A stretch of DNA of 64,000 nt, from NCBI RefSeq assembly GCF_000969415.1, contig NZ_JZEX01000157.1, positions 40,805 to 104,804 on the forward strand, read 5' to 3'. Source of the DNA: Devosia geojensis. Its GTDB lineage: Bacteria > Pseudomonadota > Alphaproteobacteria > Rhizobiales > Devosiaceae. The number at the start of each line of letters is the position of its first letter. Position 1 is the first letter of the stretch. Both the position numbers and the translations under genes were made by a program. Below the pieces are notes generated by a model that saw nothing but the letters and a program-made list of their open reading frames with translations, was not told the DNA's origin and searched no databases. Shown here in pieces: positions 19,871 to 28,861 of this stretch.

Positions 19871-21265
19871 ATGCCCAACATCCTCATGCCTGCCCTGTCT
19901 CCCACCATGGAGGAGGGCAAGCTCGCCAAGTGGCTGGTCAAGGAAGGCGACACCGTCAATCCGGGCGATGTGCTGGCCGAGATCGAGACCGACAAGGCGA
20001 CGATGGAAGTGGAATCGGTCGATAGCGGCGTGGTCAAGCAGCTTCTGGTGGCCGAGGGCACGGAGGGCGTGAAGGTCAATACGCCGATCGCCCTGGTGCT
20101 GGCCGAAGGCGAGGAAGCGCCCGCTGGCGGACCCAGTCCGGCCGAGACCGCGCCTGAACCTGCCGAGGCGCCGGCGGTCCCGGCCGAGAAGGCCGCTGAA
20201 GCTGCGCCCAGCGCCGCTGCCGCTCCCGCTGCTCCCAAGTTTGAAGCGGCGGCCGATCCCGACCTGCCGGAAGGCGTCGAGATGGTCGAAATGACCGTTC
20301 GCCAGGCGCTCAACGAAGCCATGGCCGAGGAGATGCGCCGCGACAAGGACGTCTTCGTCATGGGCGAGGAGGTGGCCGAATACCAGGGCGCCTACAAGGT
20401 CACCCAGGGTCTGCTGCAGGAGTTCGGCAAGGAGCGTGTCATCGACACGCCGATCACCGAGCACGGCTTCGCGGGTCTTGCCACCGGCGCCGCGTTCGCG
20501 GGCCTCAAACCCATCGTCGAGTTCATGACCTGGAACTTCGCCATGCAGGCGATCGACCAGATCATCAACTCGGCCGCCAAGCAGCTCTACATGTCCGGCG
20601 GGCAGGTGACGGCGCCGATGGTCTTCCGCGGCCCGAACGGCGCGGCTGCGCGTGTCGCCGCCCAGCACAGCCAGGACTATTCGGCCTGGTACAGCCACAT
20701 CCCGGGCCTCACCGTCATTGCGCCCTACAGCGCCGCCGACGCCAAGGGGCTCCTCAAGGCCGCGATCCGGTCGCCCAACCCCGTTGTGTTCCTCGAGAAC
20801 GAAATCCTCTACGGCTCGACCAGCGAGGTGCCCAAGGTCGACGACTACGTGCTGCCGATCGGCAAGGCGCGGGTCGCGCGCAAGGGCAACGACGTCACCA
20901 TCGTCTCCTTCTCCATGGGCATGCGCTACGCGACGCAGGCGACCGAGAAGCTGGTCGCGGCCGGCGTCGACGTGGAACTCATCGACCTGCGCACGCTCCG
21001 TCCGCTCGACATCGACACCGTCGTCGAGTCGGTCAAGAAAACCGGGCGGTGCGTGACGGTGGAAGAGGGCTGGCCGCAGGGCGGCATCGGTGCCGAGATC
21101 GCTTCGCGCCTCATGGAGCACGCCTTCGATTATCTCGATGCGCCCGTGACCCGCGTCACCGGCAAGGACGTGCCCATGCCTTATGCCGCCAATCTCGAAA
21201 AGCTGGCGCTGCCCAGCGTCGACGAAGTCATCGCGGCGGTGAACGCCGTCACCTACCGCTCGTAA
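19871..21265 (+). CDS. pdhB: pyruvate dehydrogenase E1 beta with N-terminal lipoyl domain
   Basis: Beta subunit of E1, 464 residues. Residues 1-78 form a complete lipoyl domain with the acceptor lysine K42 in [11 protein letters not shown]; an Ala/Pro-rich linker (about 80-135) leads to the transketolase-like E1-beta core, which includes [20 protein letters not shown] and [15 protein letters not shown] lipoyl domain on E1-beta is a known alphaproteobacterial arrangement. The lipoyl domain is nearly identical in sequence to that of PdhC, encoded downstream, suggesting duplication or gene conversion. Eighty-one bases separate it from pdhA. Confidence 0.95.
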   Translation: MPNILMPALSPTMEEGKLAKWLVKEGDTVNPGDVLAEIETDKATMEVESVDSGVVKQLLVAEGTEGVKVNTPIALVLAEGEEAPAGGPSPAETAPEPAEAPAVPAEKAAEAAPSAAAAPAAPKFEAAADPDLPEGVEMVEMTVRQALNEAMAEEMRRDKDVFVMGEEVAEYQGAYKVTQGLLQEFGKERVIDTPITEHGFAGLATGAAFAGLKPIVEFMTWNFAMQAIDQIINSAAKQLYMSGGQVTAPMVFRGPNGAAARVAAQHSQDYSAWYSHIPGLTVIAPYSAADAKGLLKAAIRSPNPVVFLENEILYGSTSEVPKVDDYVLPIGKARVARKGNDVTIVSFSMGMRYATQATEKLVAAGVDVELIDLRTLRPLDIDTVVESVKKTGRCVTVEEGWPQGGIGAEIASRLMEHAFDYLDAPVTRVTGKDVPMPYAANLEKLALPSVDEVIAAVNAVTYRS

Positions 21266-21275
21266 GGGGGTCTTC

Positions 21276-22655
21276 ATGCCGATCGATATCACCATGCCGG
21301 CGCTTTCCCCGACGATGGAGGAGGGCAAGCTTGCCAAGTGGCACGTCAAGGAAGGCGACAGCGTTTCCTCGGGCGACGTGATCGCCGAAATCGAGACCGA
21401 CAAGGCGACGATGGAAGTCGAGGCGGTCGACGAGGGTAAGATCGGCAAGATCATGGTCGCCGAGGGCACGGAAGGTGTGAAGGTCAACGCCGTCATCGCC
21501 GTGCTGCTGCAGGAAGGCGAGAGCGAGGCGGATATTTCGGCGAAGGCCGAAGCGAAGGCCCCCTCACCCCAGCCCTCTCCCCCGAAGGGAGAGGGGGCGC
21601 CGGCCGCAGCGCCCGCGAGCCCCACCACCTCTCCCTCGGGTGGAGAGGTCGCCGCGCAAGCGGCGGGTGAGGGGGCCTCCACTGCTCCCAAAGTGGCGGC
21701 AGCGCCCACCACCCGCGAAGGCGGGCGCGTGTTCGCGTCGCCGCTCGCTCGCCGCCTCGCCAAGGAAGCCGGCATCGATATCGCGACCGTCGCCGGATCG
21801 GGTCCGAAGGGCCGGGTGGTCAAGGCCGATGTCGAGAAGGCCAGGTCCGGGGCTGCGCCTGCCAAGGCTGCGCCCGCCGGTGCTCCGGCGGCTGCCGGCG
21901 CGATGCCGGGAGGTATGACCAAGCAGCAGGTTCTGGCGCTCTACGAGGAAGGCTCCTACGAGATCGTCCCCAACGACGGCATGCGCAAGGTCGTCGCCGC
22001 GCGTTTGACCGAGAGCAAGCAGACCGTTCCGCACTTCTACCTGACGCTCGACTGCAAGATCGATGCGCTGATGGACGCTCGCGAGCAGATCAACAACCAG
22101 GCGCCGAAGTCTAAAGACGGCAAGCCCGAGTACAAGCTCTCGGTCAACGATTTCATCATGAAGGCGTGGGCCGTGGCGCTGCAGCGCGTGCCCGCCGCCA
22201 ACGCCACCTGGGCGGGCGACTCGATCCTCTACCACAAGCGCTCGGACGTCGCGGTCGCCGTCGCGGTACCCGGCGGGCTCTTCACGCCCGTCGTCAAGTC
22301 CTGCGATACCAAGACGCTGCGGCAGATCTCGGAGGAGGTCAAAGACCTCGCCGGCCGCGCGCGCAACAAGAAGCTGGCGCCGCACGAATACCAGGGCGGC
22401 TCGACCTCGGTCTCCAACCTCGGCATGTACGGCATCAAGCACTTCGGCGCGGTCATCAACCCGCCGCACGGTACGATCCTGGCGGTCGGGGCCGGCGAGG
22501 AGCGGGTCTATGCCGAGAAGGGCGAGGTCAAGATCGGCCAGTTCATGACCGTCACGCTCTCCTGCGACCACCGCTCTGTGGACGGCGCACTCGGCGCGGA
22601 AGTGCTGGGCGTCTTCAAGACGCTGATCGAAAACCCGGTGATGATGCTGGCCTAA
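21276..22655 (+). CDS. pdhC: pyruvate dehydrogenase E2, dihydrolipoamide acetyltransferase
   Basis: Core acetyltransferase of the PDH complex, 459 residues. A single lipoyl domain (1-78, K43) is followed by a linker, a peripheral subunit-binding domain ([20 protein letters not shown]...GRVVKADVE, about 150-186) and the catalytic domain with the HRSVDG active-site motif near the C-terminus. Part of the linker (about residues 94-134) is encoded by a palindromic repeat, giving the low-complexity Pro/Gly/Ala sequence [12 protein letters not shown]. The frame is intact. It starts ten bases after pdhB and is followed by the SGNH hydrolase gene. Confidence 0.96.
   Translation: MPIDITMPALSPTMEEGKLAKWHVKEGDSVSSGDVIAEIETDKATMEVEAVDEGKIGKIMVAEGTEGVKVNAVIAVLLQEGESEADISAKAEAKAPSPQPSPPKGEGAPAAAPASPTTSPSGGEVAAQAAGEGASTAPKVAAAPTTREGGRVFASPLARRLAKEAGIDIATVAGSGPKGRVVKADVEKARSGAAPAKAAPAGAPAAAGAMPGGMTKQQVLALYEEGSYEIVPNDGMRKVVAARLTESKQTVPHFYLTLDCKIDALMDAREQINNQAPKSKDGKPEYKLSVNDFIMKAWAVALQRVPAANATWAGDSILYHKRSDVAVAVAVPGGLFTPVVKSCDTKTLRQISEEVKDLAGRARNKKLAPHEYQGGSTSVSNLGMYGIKHFGAVINPPHGTILAVGAGEERVYAEKGEVKIGQFMTVTLSCDHRSVDGALGAEVLGVFKTLIENPVMMLA
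21557..21677. repeat. palindromic repeat inserted in frame within pdhC
   Basis: The element is bounded by the inverted ends GGCCCCCTCACC (21557-21568) and GGTGAGGGGGCC (21666-21677). Inside are hairpins of the type CTCTCCCCCGAAGGGAGAG and CCTCTCCC...GGAGAGG, and a CGCCGCGCAAGCGGCGG stem. Its layout matches the 122-bp copy at 58702-58823. It is translated in frame as part of the flexible linker of E2, the kind of site that tolerates insertions. Confidence 0.85.
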
Positions 22656-22667
22656 GGGGGCAGGGCG

Positions 22668-23315
22668 ATGAAAACCATCCTCGCTTACGGCGACAGCCTC
22701 ACCTACGGCGCGAGCCCGATCAAAGGTGGTCCGCGGCATGACTATGAGGACCGCTGGCCGAGCGTGCTCGAGGCAGGGCTTGGCGGCAAGGCGCGGGTGA
22801 TCCCCGAAGGGCTCGGCGGGCGCACCACGGCGTTCGACGATCACCTTGCCAATGTAGACCGGAACGGCGCGCGCATCCTGCCGACGCTGCTGGCCAGCCA
22901 TTCGCCGCTCGATCTCGTCATCATCATGCTCGGCACCAACGACCTGAAGCCCGCCATCCATGGCAGCGCGCAGACGGCCTCGCACGGCATGCGCCGGCTG
23001 ATGCAGGTCATCCGCGGGCACTTCGTCGAGCCGGGGCAGACGGTGCCGCAGATCCTGCTCGTCGCGCCGCCGCTGATCGGCGAGACCGACAATGCCGACA
23101 TGCTGATGCATTTCGGCGGCGAGGGCGCCATCGCGCAGTCGCGCGAGTTCGCCCGCCATTACAAAATGCGCGCCGAGGAATACGGCGCCGCCTTCTTCGA
23201 TGCCTCGACCGTCGCGGTGCCTGATCCCGCCGATGGCGTCCATCTCGATGCGGCCAACACCCGCGCGATCGGCGAAGGGCTGGTACCCCTCGTCAAATCC
23301 CTGCTCGGCCTCTGA
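22668..23315 (+). CDS. SGNH/GDSL-family hydrolase
   Basis: A 215-residue esterase/lipase of the SGNH superfamily. Block I is AYGDSLTYGA with the nucleophile Ser10, block III is GTND, and the C-terminal DGVHLD supplies the Asp-His pair. No signal peptide is visible, so it should be cytoplasmic. It sits 12 bases after pdhC and 37 bases before lpdA, so it is likely part of the PDH transcript although no role in the complex is known. Related proteins are called arylesterase or lysophospholipase-like; the substrate cannot be predicted. Confidence 0.85.
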   Translation: MKTILAYGDSLTYGASPIKGGPRHDYEDRWPSVLEAGLGGKARVIPEGLGGRTTAFDDHLANVDRNGARILPTLLASHSPLDLVIIMLGTNDLKPAIHGSAQTASHGMRRLMQVIRGHFVEPGQTVPQILLVAPPLIGETDNADMLMHFGGEGAIAQSREFARHYKMRAEEYGAAFFDASTVAVPDPADGVHLDAANTRAIGEGLVPLVKSLLGL

Positions 23316-23352
23316 GCAGCAGAACGACCAAAGCAAGACTGGAGAAGCGCCC

Positions 23353-24792
23353 ATGGCTGACCAATACGATCTCATCGTCATCGGCGCGGGTCCGGGCGGG
23401 TATATCGCCGCCATCCGCGGCGCGCAGCTCGGTATGAAGGTCGCCATCGTCGAGCGCGAGCACATGGCGGGCATCTGCTCGAACTGGGGCTGCATCCCGA
23501 CCAAGGCGCTGCTGCGTTCGGCCGAGATCTACGGCCACATGACCCATGCCAAGGACTATGGGCTTTCCGCTGATACCTTCGGCTTCGACATTCCGGGCAT
23601 CGTCAAGCGTTCGCGCGCCATTGCCGCGCAGATGAACAATGGCGTGCAGTTCCTGATGAAGAAGAACAAGGTCGACATCATCTGGGGCGAGGCGGAAATC
23701 ACAAAACCCGGAGAGATCAAGGTCGCGCCGACCAAGAAGAAGATCGTCGAGCCGCAGGGGCCGGTGCCCAAGAATGCGCTGGGTGAAGGCACCTACAAGG
23801 CCAAGAACATCATCATCGCCACCGGCGCGCGCCCGCGCGTGCTGCCGGGCATCGAGCCGGATGGGGACAAGATCTGGACCTATTTCGAGGCGATGAAGCC
23901 CGAGACGATGCCGAAATCCGTTGTCGTCATGGGCTCGGGCGCGATCGGGGTCGAGTTCGCCTCGTTCTACCGCTCGCTCGGCGCCGAGGTCACCATCATC
24001 GAGCTCCTGCCGCAGATCATGCCGGTCGAGGACGCCGAGATCGCCGGGCTTGCGCGCAAGCGCTTCGAAAAGCGCGGCATCAAGATACTCACCGATGCCA
24101 AGGTCACCAAGGTCGACAAGACCAAGGACGGCGTCACCGCCCATGTGGAACTCAAGGATGGCAAGACCGAGCAGATCTCGGGCGAGAAGCTGATCTCGGC
24201 CGTCGGCGTCCAGTGCAACATCGAGGGGCTGGGGCTGGAGAAGGTCGGCGTCAAGACCGAGCGCGGCGCCATCGTCATCGATGCCTATGGCAAGACCAAT
24301 GTCGAGGGCATCTGGGCCATCGGCGACGTCGCCGGCCCGCCGATGCTGGCGCATAAGGCCGAGCACGAGGCAGTCGTCACCGTCGAGAAGATCGCCGGCC
24401 TCAAGGTGCACGGGCTCGACAAGACCAAGGTGCCCGGCTGCACCTATTGCGAGCCGCAGGTGGCCAGCGTCGGGCTGACCGAAGCCAAGGCCAAGGAATC
24501 GGGCCGGGAGATCAAGGTCGGCCGCTTTCCATTCGTCGGCAACGGCAAGGCCATTGCGCTGGGCGAACCGGACGGCCTCGTCAAGACGATCTTCGATGCG
24601 AAAACCGGGGAACTCCTCGGCGCGCACATGATTGGGGCGGAAGTCACCGAGCTCATCCAGGGGTTCGTGGTCGCCATGAACCTCGAGACGACCGAGGAAG
24701 AGCTCATCCACACCATCTTCCCGCATCCGACTCTGTCGGAGACGATGAAGGAAAGCGTTCTCGACGCCTATGGGCGGGCGCTGAACATCTGA
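23353..24792 (+). CDS. lpdA: dihydrolipoyl dehydrogenase (E3)
   Basis: FAD-dependent E3 that reoxidises dihydrolipoyl groups and reduces NAD+, 479 residues. The FAD-binding GAGPGG begins near residue 11, the redox disulfide is C42-x4-C47 (ICSNWGCIPTK), the NAD-binding GSGAIGVEFAS lies near residue 195, and the C-terminal HPTLSE provides the catalytic His-Glu pair. The ATG at 23353 follows GGAGAAGCGCCC. The gene completes the PDH cluster. E3 may also serve other lipoyl enzymes such as 2-oxoglutarate dehydrogenase, whose genes are not in this window. Confidence 0.95.
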   Translation: MADQYDLIVIGAGPGGYIAAIRGAQLGMKVAIVEREHMAGICSNWGCIPTKALLRSAEIYGHMTHAKDYGLSADTFGFDIPGIVKRSRAIAAQMNNGVQFLMKKNKVDIIWGEAEITKPGEIKVAPTKKKIVEPQGPVPKNALGEGTYKAKNIIIATGARPRVLPGIEPDGDKIWTYFEAMKPETMPKSVVVMGSGAIGVEFASFYRSLGAEVTIIELLPQIMPVEDAEIAGLARKRFEKRGIKILTDAKVTKVDKTKDGVTAHVELKDGKTEQISGEKLISAVGVQCNIEGLGLEKVGVKTERGAIVIDAYGKTNVEGIWAIGDVAGPPMLAHKAEHEAVVTVEKIAGLKVHGLDKTKVPGCTYCEPQVASVGLTEAKAKESGREIKVGRFPFVGNGKAIALGEPDGLVKTIFDAKTGELLGAHMIGAEVTELIQGFVVAMNLETTEEELIHTIFPHPTLSETMKESVLDAYGRALNI

Positions 24793-24861
24793 CGAGCGGC
24801 GGGAGCGCGCAGGGGGGCTCCGCACTTCGGCCGGAACAAGAAACGAAAGGCTGGTCCCCTT

Positions 24862-25902
24862 ATGGTCAAGGCAATTCAGGTCGGGCTTGGCGCCTGGGGC
24901 TTCTCCTGGAGCCAGGACGTCATTCCCAAGGTGCCGGGCATCGAGATGGTCGGCTACGTCGATGCCAATCCGGCGGCCACCGAGCGGGTGCAAACCGAAC
25001 TGAAGGTCGATCCCAAGCTCTGCTTCCAGAGCCTGGCCGAGGCCGGGAAGGCCGTAGAAGCCGACCTGGTCATCGCGACGCTGCGCACCGAAGCCCACTA
25101 TCCGGTGGTCAAGGAAGCGCTGCAGCTCGGCTTCAACGTCATTGTCGAGAAACCATTCGCCTCGACCATGGCGCAGGCCAAGGAGCTGGTGGACCTCGCC
25201 GAGGCGCAGAGCCGGGTACTGATGGTCAGCCAGAACTACCGCTTCCAGCCGGCGCCAATCGCCGTCGCCGAGTTCATGGCGGCACGCAAGTTCGGGCCGA
25301 TCAACCAGGTTTCCGTCGACTTCCGCCGGCACGCCCCGACGCAGGGCTACCGCTACTGGGACATGCCCGACCCGCTGCTCGCGGACATGTCGATCCACCA
25401 TTTCGACCTGATGCGCATGGTGCTCAACGTCGATCCCGTGCGGGTCGCCTGCCGCACCTGGAATCCGGAAGGCAGTCCCTTCGCCCACCATCCGACCGGC
25501 GCCGCGCTCATCGAGTTCGACAGCGGCATCGTCGTCAGCTACCGCGCGTCCTGGGTCTCCACGGGCTCCTATACGCCCTGGGCCGGCGAGTGGACCATCG
25601 ACTGCTCGGAAGGCGAGATCTGGTGGACCTCGCGCGACCATTTCATGGGCAAGCAAAAGCCCGACGTCGTCGAATTGCGGCCGATGGACGGCAAGGCCGA
25701 GAAGGTCAAGCTCGCACCGATCGAGTTCGCCGACCGGCTCGGCACCCTCGCGACCATCGCCAAGGTGGTGGAGACGGGCTCGTTGCCGCCGCGCTTCAGT
25801 TCGGGCAAGGATAACCTCCTCAGCCTCGCTCTCGTCCAGGCGACCATCGCCTCGGCCAACCGGCAGGGCGAGTGGGTCGACATCGCCGAGGTGATCAAAT
25901 GA
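24862..25902 (+). CDS. Gfo/Idh/MocA family oxidoreductase
   Basis: A 346-residue NAD(P)-dependent dehydrogenase of the Gfo/Idh/MocA family, which oxidises or reduces sugars, inositols and related alcohols. The N-terminal Rossmann fold is present, as are the conserved VEKPFAS motif (about residues 94-100, with the catalytic lysine) and a C-terminal alpha/beta substrate domain with DMSIHHFDLMR. No sugar-uptake gene is nearby, so the substrate is unknown. The ribosome-binding site is weak. The stop codon overlaps the ATG of the next gene (ATGA). Confidence 0.85.
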   Translation: MVKAIQVGLGAWGFSWSQDVIPKVPGIEMVGYVDANPAATERVQTELKVDPKLCFQSLAEAGKAVEADLVIATLRTEAHYPVVKEALQLGFNVIVEKPFASTMAQAKELVDLAEAQSRVLMVSQNYRFQPAPIAVAEFMAARKFGPINQVSVDFRRHAPTQGYRYWDMPDPLLADMSIHHFDLMRMVLNVDPVRVACRTWNPEGSPFAHHPTGAALIEFDSGIVVSYRASWVSTGSYTPWAGEWTIDCSEGEIWWTSRDHFMGKQKPDVVELRPMDGKAEKVKLAPIEFADRLGTLATIAKVVETGSLPPRFSSGKDNLLSLALVQATIASANRQGEWVDIAEVIK

Positions 25903-26156
25903 GCGTTGGCATGACGGAACTGCTGATCTTCCTCGGCATCGGGCTCGTTGCAGGGTGGATCGCCGGATTGCTGCTGGGCGGCGGAGGATTGATCCGCAAC
26001 CTCATCGTCGGGGTGATCGGAGCGTTCGTCGGCGGCTGGCTGCTGTCGGTCCTGGGCGTCAGCCTGCCGATCGGCAACGCTCTTCTCAGCCAGATCGTCA
26101 CCGCCACCATCGGCGCCATCGTGGTGCTCGCGCTCGCCCGGATCATCGCCGGCTAG
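25899..26156 (+). CDS. GlsB/YeaQ/YmgE-type small membrane protein (copy 1)
   Basis: An 85-residue protein of about three helices with glycine-rich motifs (GLLLGGGGLIRNLIVGVIGA), matching the GlsB/YeaQ/YmgE (transglycosylase-associated) family. The family is linked to general stress responses but has no known enzymatic activity. The ATG overlaps the oxidoreductase stop by four bases. A close paralogue follows 108 bases later. Confidence 0.82.
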   Translation: MSVGMTELLIFLGIGLVAGWIAGLLLGGGGLIRNLIVGVIGAFVGGWLLSVLGVSLPIGNALLSQIVTATIGAIVVLALARIIAG

Positions 26157-26163
26157 ATTCGGC

Positions 26164-26192
26164 TTGAACCGGCCGAGCGCCAGGACGATATG
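26164..26192 (+). promoter_or_regulatory. candidate promoter for second GlsB gene and lipA
   Basis: TTGAAC (26164-26169) and GATATG (26187-26192) are spaced by 17 bases in the 108-base gap before the second GlsB-type gene. Transcription from here would also cover lipA, which follows after 14 bases. Confidence 0.4.
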
Positions 26193-26264
26193 TCGGGCAG
26201 CAGAATTTTTTGGGCGAATATCATGGCCTTGCCGCAGCGCAGTGACTCTGGAGGGGGATTTACG

Positions 26265-26522
26265 ATGGGCAACGACAACACCCGCGCTATTCTGGTTTTT
26301 CTCGCCATCGGCCTCGTCGCCGGTTTTCTCGCCAGCCTCGTGGTTGGGGGCGGCGGACTGATCACCTATCTCGTGAGCGGCATCATCGGTTCGTTCGTCG
26401 GCGGATACCTCTTTTCCGCCCTCAACATCAATCTCGGCATCCGCAACGACTTTGTGCGCCAGATCATCACCTCGACGGTCGGCGCCATCATCGTCGTCAT
26501 CATCGCAAGGCTGATAGCTTAA
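26265..26522 (+). CDS. GlsB/YeaQ/YmgE-type small membrane protein (copy 2)
   Basis: An 85-residue paralogue of the preceding gene with the same helix pattern and glycine motif ([20 protein letters not shown]). The ATG at 26265 has a strong GGAGGGGG ribosome-binding site; an earlier in-frame start (26190) would add an unconserved tail. Tandem duplication is the simplest origin. It is followed at 14 bases by lipA, but this proximity does not imply a shared function. Confidence 0.82.
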   Translation: MGNDNTRAILVFLAIGLVAGFLASLVVGGGGLITYLVSGIIGSFVGGYLFSALNINLGIRNDFVRQIITSTVGAIIVVIIARLIA

Positions 26523-26536
26523 GGCAGGACATCATC

Positions 26537-27481
26537 TTGGTCACGCTTATCGACACCCGGCCACGCCACCCGGAAAAGGCAAATCGCCCGGACGCTCCGG
26601 TGCTGCGCAAGCCGGACTGGATCCGCGTCAAGGCGCCAGGCTCCCCGGTCTACAAGGAAACGCAGAAGATCGTGCGCGAGAACAATCTCGTCACGGTCTG
26701 CGAGGAAGCCGGTTGCCCCAATATCGGCGAGTGCTGGTCCAAGAAGCACGCCACCATGATGATCATGGGCGAGATCTGCACGCGCGCCTGCGCCTTCTGC
26801 AACGTACGCACGGGCCTGCCCGGGCCGCTCGACCCCAATGAGCCGGAGAACGTCGCCAAGGCCGTCGAGAAGCTCGGCCTCGAGCACGTCGTCATCACCT
26901 CGGTCGACCGCGACGACCTCGCCGATGGCGGCGCGCAGCACTTCGCCGACGTGATCCTCGCCATCCGCGCGCGAAACCCGAAGACCACCATCGAGATCCT
27001 GACGCCCGATTTCCTGCGCAAGGACGGGGCGCTGGAGATCGTCGTCGCCGCCAAGCCCGACGTTTTCAACCACAACCTGGAGACGGTGCCTTCCAAGTAC
27101 CTGAAGGTCCGGCCGGGCGCGCGCTACTTCCACTCGATCCGCCTGCTGCAGCGGGTCAAGGAGCTCGATCCCACCATGTTCACCAAGTCGGGGATCATGG
27201 TCGGTCTCGGCGAGGAGCGCAACGAAGTGCTCCAGCTCATGGATGACCTCAGGAGCGCCGAGGTCGATTTCCTCACCATCGGCCAGTACCTGGCGCCGAG
27301 CCGCAAGCACCATCCGGTGATGGAGTTCGTCACGCCCGAGCAGTTCAAGTCCTATGCGACGGTGGCCAAGACCAAGGGCTTCCTGCTGGTGTCGTCGAGC
27401 CCGCTGACCCGCTCCTCGCACCACGCCGGCGAGGATTTCGCCGAGCTGCGCGCTGCGCGCCTCGCCAAGCTCGGGATGTGA
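26537..27481 (+). CDS. lipA: lipoyl synthase
   Basis: Radical-SAM enzyme that inserts two sulfur atoms into octanoyl chains to make lipoyl cofactors, 314 residues. The auxiliary cluster motif is C55-x4-C60-x5-C66 and the radical-SAM motif is C81-x3-C85-x2-C88; the C-terminal RSSYHAxE-type region is [10 protein letters not shown] here. The start is a TTG, since no ATG or GTG is closer to the conserved N-terminus. Its products modify PdhB and PdhC from the same region. The stop overlaps the next ATG by one base (TGATG). Confidence 0.95.
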   Translation: MVTLIDTRPRHPEKANRPDAPVLRKPDWIRVKAPGSPVYKETQKIVRENNLVTVCEEAGCPNIGECWSKKHATMMIMGEICTRACAFCNVRTGLPGPLDPNEPENVAKAVEKLGLEHVVITSVDRDDLADGGAQHFADVILAIRARNPKTTIEILTPDFLRKDGALEIVVAAKPDVFNHNLETVPSKYLKVRPGARYFHSIRLLQRVKELDPTMFTKSGIMVGLGEERNEVLQLMDDLRSAEVDFLTIGQYLAPSRKHHPVMEFVTPEQFKSYATVAKTKGFLLVSSSPLTRSSHHAGEDFAELRAARLAKLGM

Positions 27482-27918
27482 TGAAGCGATATTTCGAACA
27501 TCACGTGCCGCACCTGCCGGACCGCATGTTCGCGCTGGTGGCGGACCTCGAGGCGTACCCCCGTTTCATCCCCAATTGCAAGGCGATGTCGGTTCGGGGC
27601 GAAAACGGCTCGCCGAACGTGCGCTATGCCAAGATGACGCTGAGCTTCGGGCCGGTAACGCAAGCCTATACCAGCAAGGTCACGCTCGATCCCGCCGCCC
27701 GCACCATCAGCGCCAAGGCGACGGATGGCCCGTTCGCCTATCTCGACAGCGTCTGGAGCTTCGAGCCGGAAGGCATGGGCACGCGCATCCGCTTCGAGAT
27801 CGACTTCAAGATCTCCAATCCGCTGATCGCGGCCGTGGCCGAGCCGGCGTTCGCCGCCAAGCAGCAGGAAATCCTCGATGCCTTCGTCGAGGAAGCGGAC
27901 CGGCGCTACGGGGACTAA
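27481..27918 (+). CDS. COQ10/RatA-like START-domain protein
   Basis: A 145-residue protein of the SRPBCC superfamily (helix-grip fold), matching the bacterial RatA/COQ10 group: [29 protein letters not shown] at the start (an adenine-rich codon stretch) and a long C-terminal amphipathic helix. COQ10 homologues bind ubiquinone and support its delivery to the respiratory chain; the toxin name RatA from E. coli is not implied here. Adjacency to lipA is frequent in alphaproteobacteria. The start at 27481 is favoured by its overlap with the lipA stop. Confidence 0.85.
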   Translation: MKRYFEHHVPHLPDRMFALVADLEAYPRFIPNCKAMSVRGENGSPNVRYAKMTLSFGPVTQAYTSKVTLDPAARTISAKATDGPFAYLDSVWSFEPEGMGTRIRFEIDFKISNPLIAAVAEPAFAAKQQEILDAFVEEADRRYGD

Positions 27919-27920
27919 AG

Positions 27921-28286
27921 ATGTTCGAGCGGCTGGACTGCGTCTGCATCCATACCGACGACCTCGAAAAGTCCTTGACGTTCCTTGCGGATATGGGTCT
28001 CACCGAAGCGTGGCGACTCGATCGCGCGCTCGATGACGGCCGTCCCTGGACGCTTATCGGGCTCGACTTTTCAGACAGGGCCAGCTCCCAGCTCGTCCTC
28101 AGCACTCATCCGGACCGGCGCGACATCGACGTCGAGATCAGGGTCGCCGATGTCCGGGCCGCCTACGAGACGTTGCGCCGCCGGCCAGGAGTGCAGTGGC
28201 TCGCAGAGCCCTTTCCCATCGAGGAGGGGCATGTGGCCGTCATGACCGCGCCCGACGGCAATATCTTCGTGCTCATCGGCAGCTAG
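27921..28286 (+). CDS. VOC (glyoxalase/dioxygenase-fold) family protein
   Basis: A 121-residue single-module VOC protein beginning MFERLDCVCIHTDDLEKSL and ending GHVAVMTAPDGNIFVLIGS, the two edges of the fold. Metal ligands of the glyoxalase type can be guessed (His11, a central acidic residue) but not fixed. It follows the COQ10-like gene after two bases, so they are probably co-transcribed. The substrate is unknown. Confidence 0.75.
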   Translation: MFERLDCVCIHTDDLEKSLTFLADMGLTEAWRLDRALDDGRPWTLIGLDFSDRASSQLVLSTHPDRRDIDVEIRVADVRAAYETLRRRPGVQWLAEPFPIEEGHVAVMTAPDGNIFVLIGS

Positions 28287-28300
28287 ATGGGAAGAGGGAC

Positions 28301-28861
28301 ATGGACACGTTTCGCCTAATATCCGTCGTCCTTTCCATGGTGCTCGGCCTCGGCGTCACTCGGCTGCTGCTGGGGCTCGTCGGGATTTTCCGCGCCCGGC
28401 GCGTCTCGCGGCTCGACTGGCTCGTGCCGACCTGGGCCTTTAGCCTTTTCCTCGTGCAGCTCGAATACTGGTGGGCGATCAACCAGCTCCCCCTGGTGAT
28501 GGACAGCTTCAACTTCCATGATTTCATGGCGCTGGTCGTGCTGACGCTGGCCCTGTTTGTCGCGGCCGCGTTGCTGGTGCCGAGCCGGCCCGAGGACGAG
28601 GCGGGGAGCCTGCGTCAGTTCTTCGAGCTCGACGGGAAATGGGCGCTGCCGGCGCTCAGCGCATTCTTCGTCATGGGGTTCCTGGCCAACGTCTTCTTCC
28701 TCCAGGTCTCGCCGATATCCTGGTGGGGGCTGTTCGATATCCCTCTGGTCGCCATACCTTTGGTGGTGTTCACTACGAAGTCGCGCCGTCTGCAGGAGGT
28801 GCTTTCGGCCGCTTTCGTACCGCTTCTGGCCGTTGACGTCGCAATATCGCTGGTCAGCTAG
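28301..28861 (+). CDS. membrane protein of unknown function
   Basis: I do not recognise this 186-residue protein. It shows about five or six hydrophobic helices and a short acidic loop after the third (residues about 94-110, PSRPEDEAGSLRQ). The ATG at 28301 follows GAAGAGGGAC. It lies 14 bases after the VOC gene and ends in a four-base overlap with the convergent pncC gene. No conserved catalytic motif is visible, so a structural or transport role cannot be distinguished. Confidence 0.7.
   Translation: MDTFRLISVVLSMVLGLGVTRLLLGLVGIFRARRVSRLDWLVPTWAFSLFLVQLEYWWAINQLPLVMDSFNFHDFMALVVLTLALFVAAALLVPSRPEDEAGSLRQFFELDGKWALPALSAFFVMGFLANVFFLQVSPISWWGLFDIPLVAIPLVVFTTKSRRLQEVLSAAFVPLLAVDVAISLVS

Noticed and set aside
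27481..27918. RatA toxin of a toxin-antitoxin pair
   Set aside because: There is no RatB-type antitoxin gene next to it, and the lipA context fits a COQ10-like quinone-binding role.
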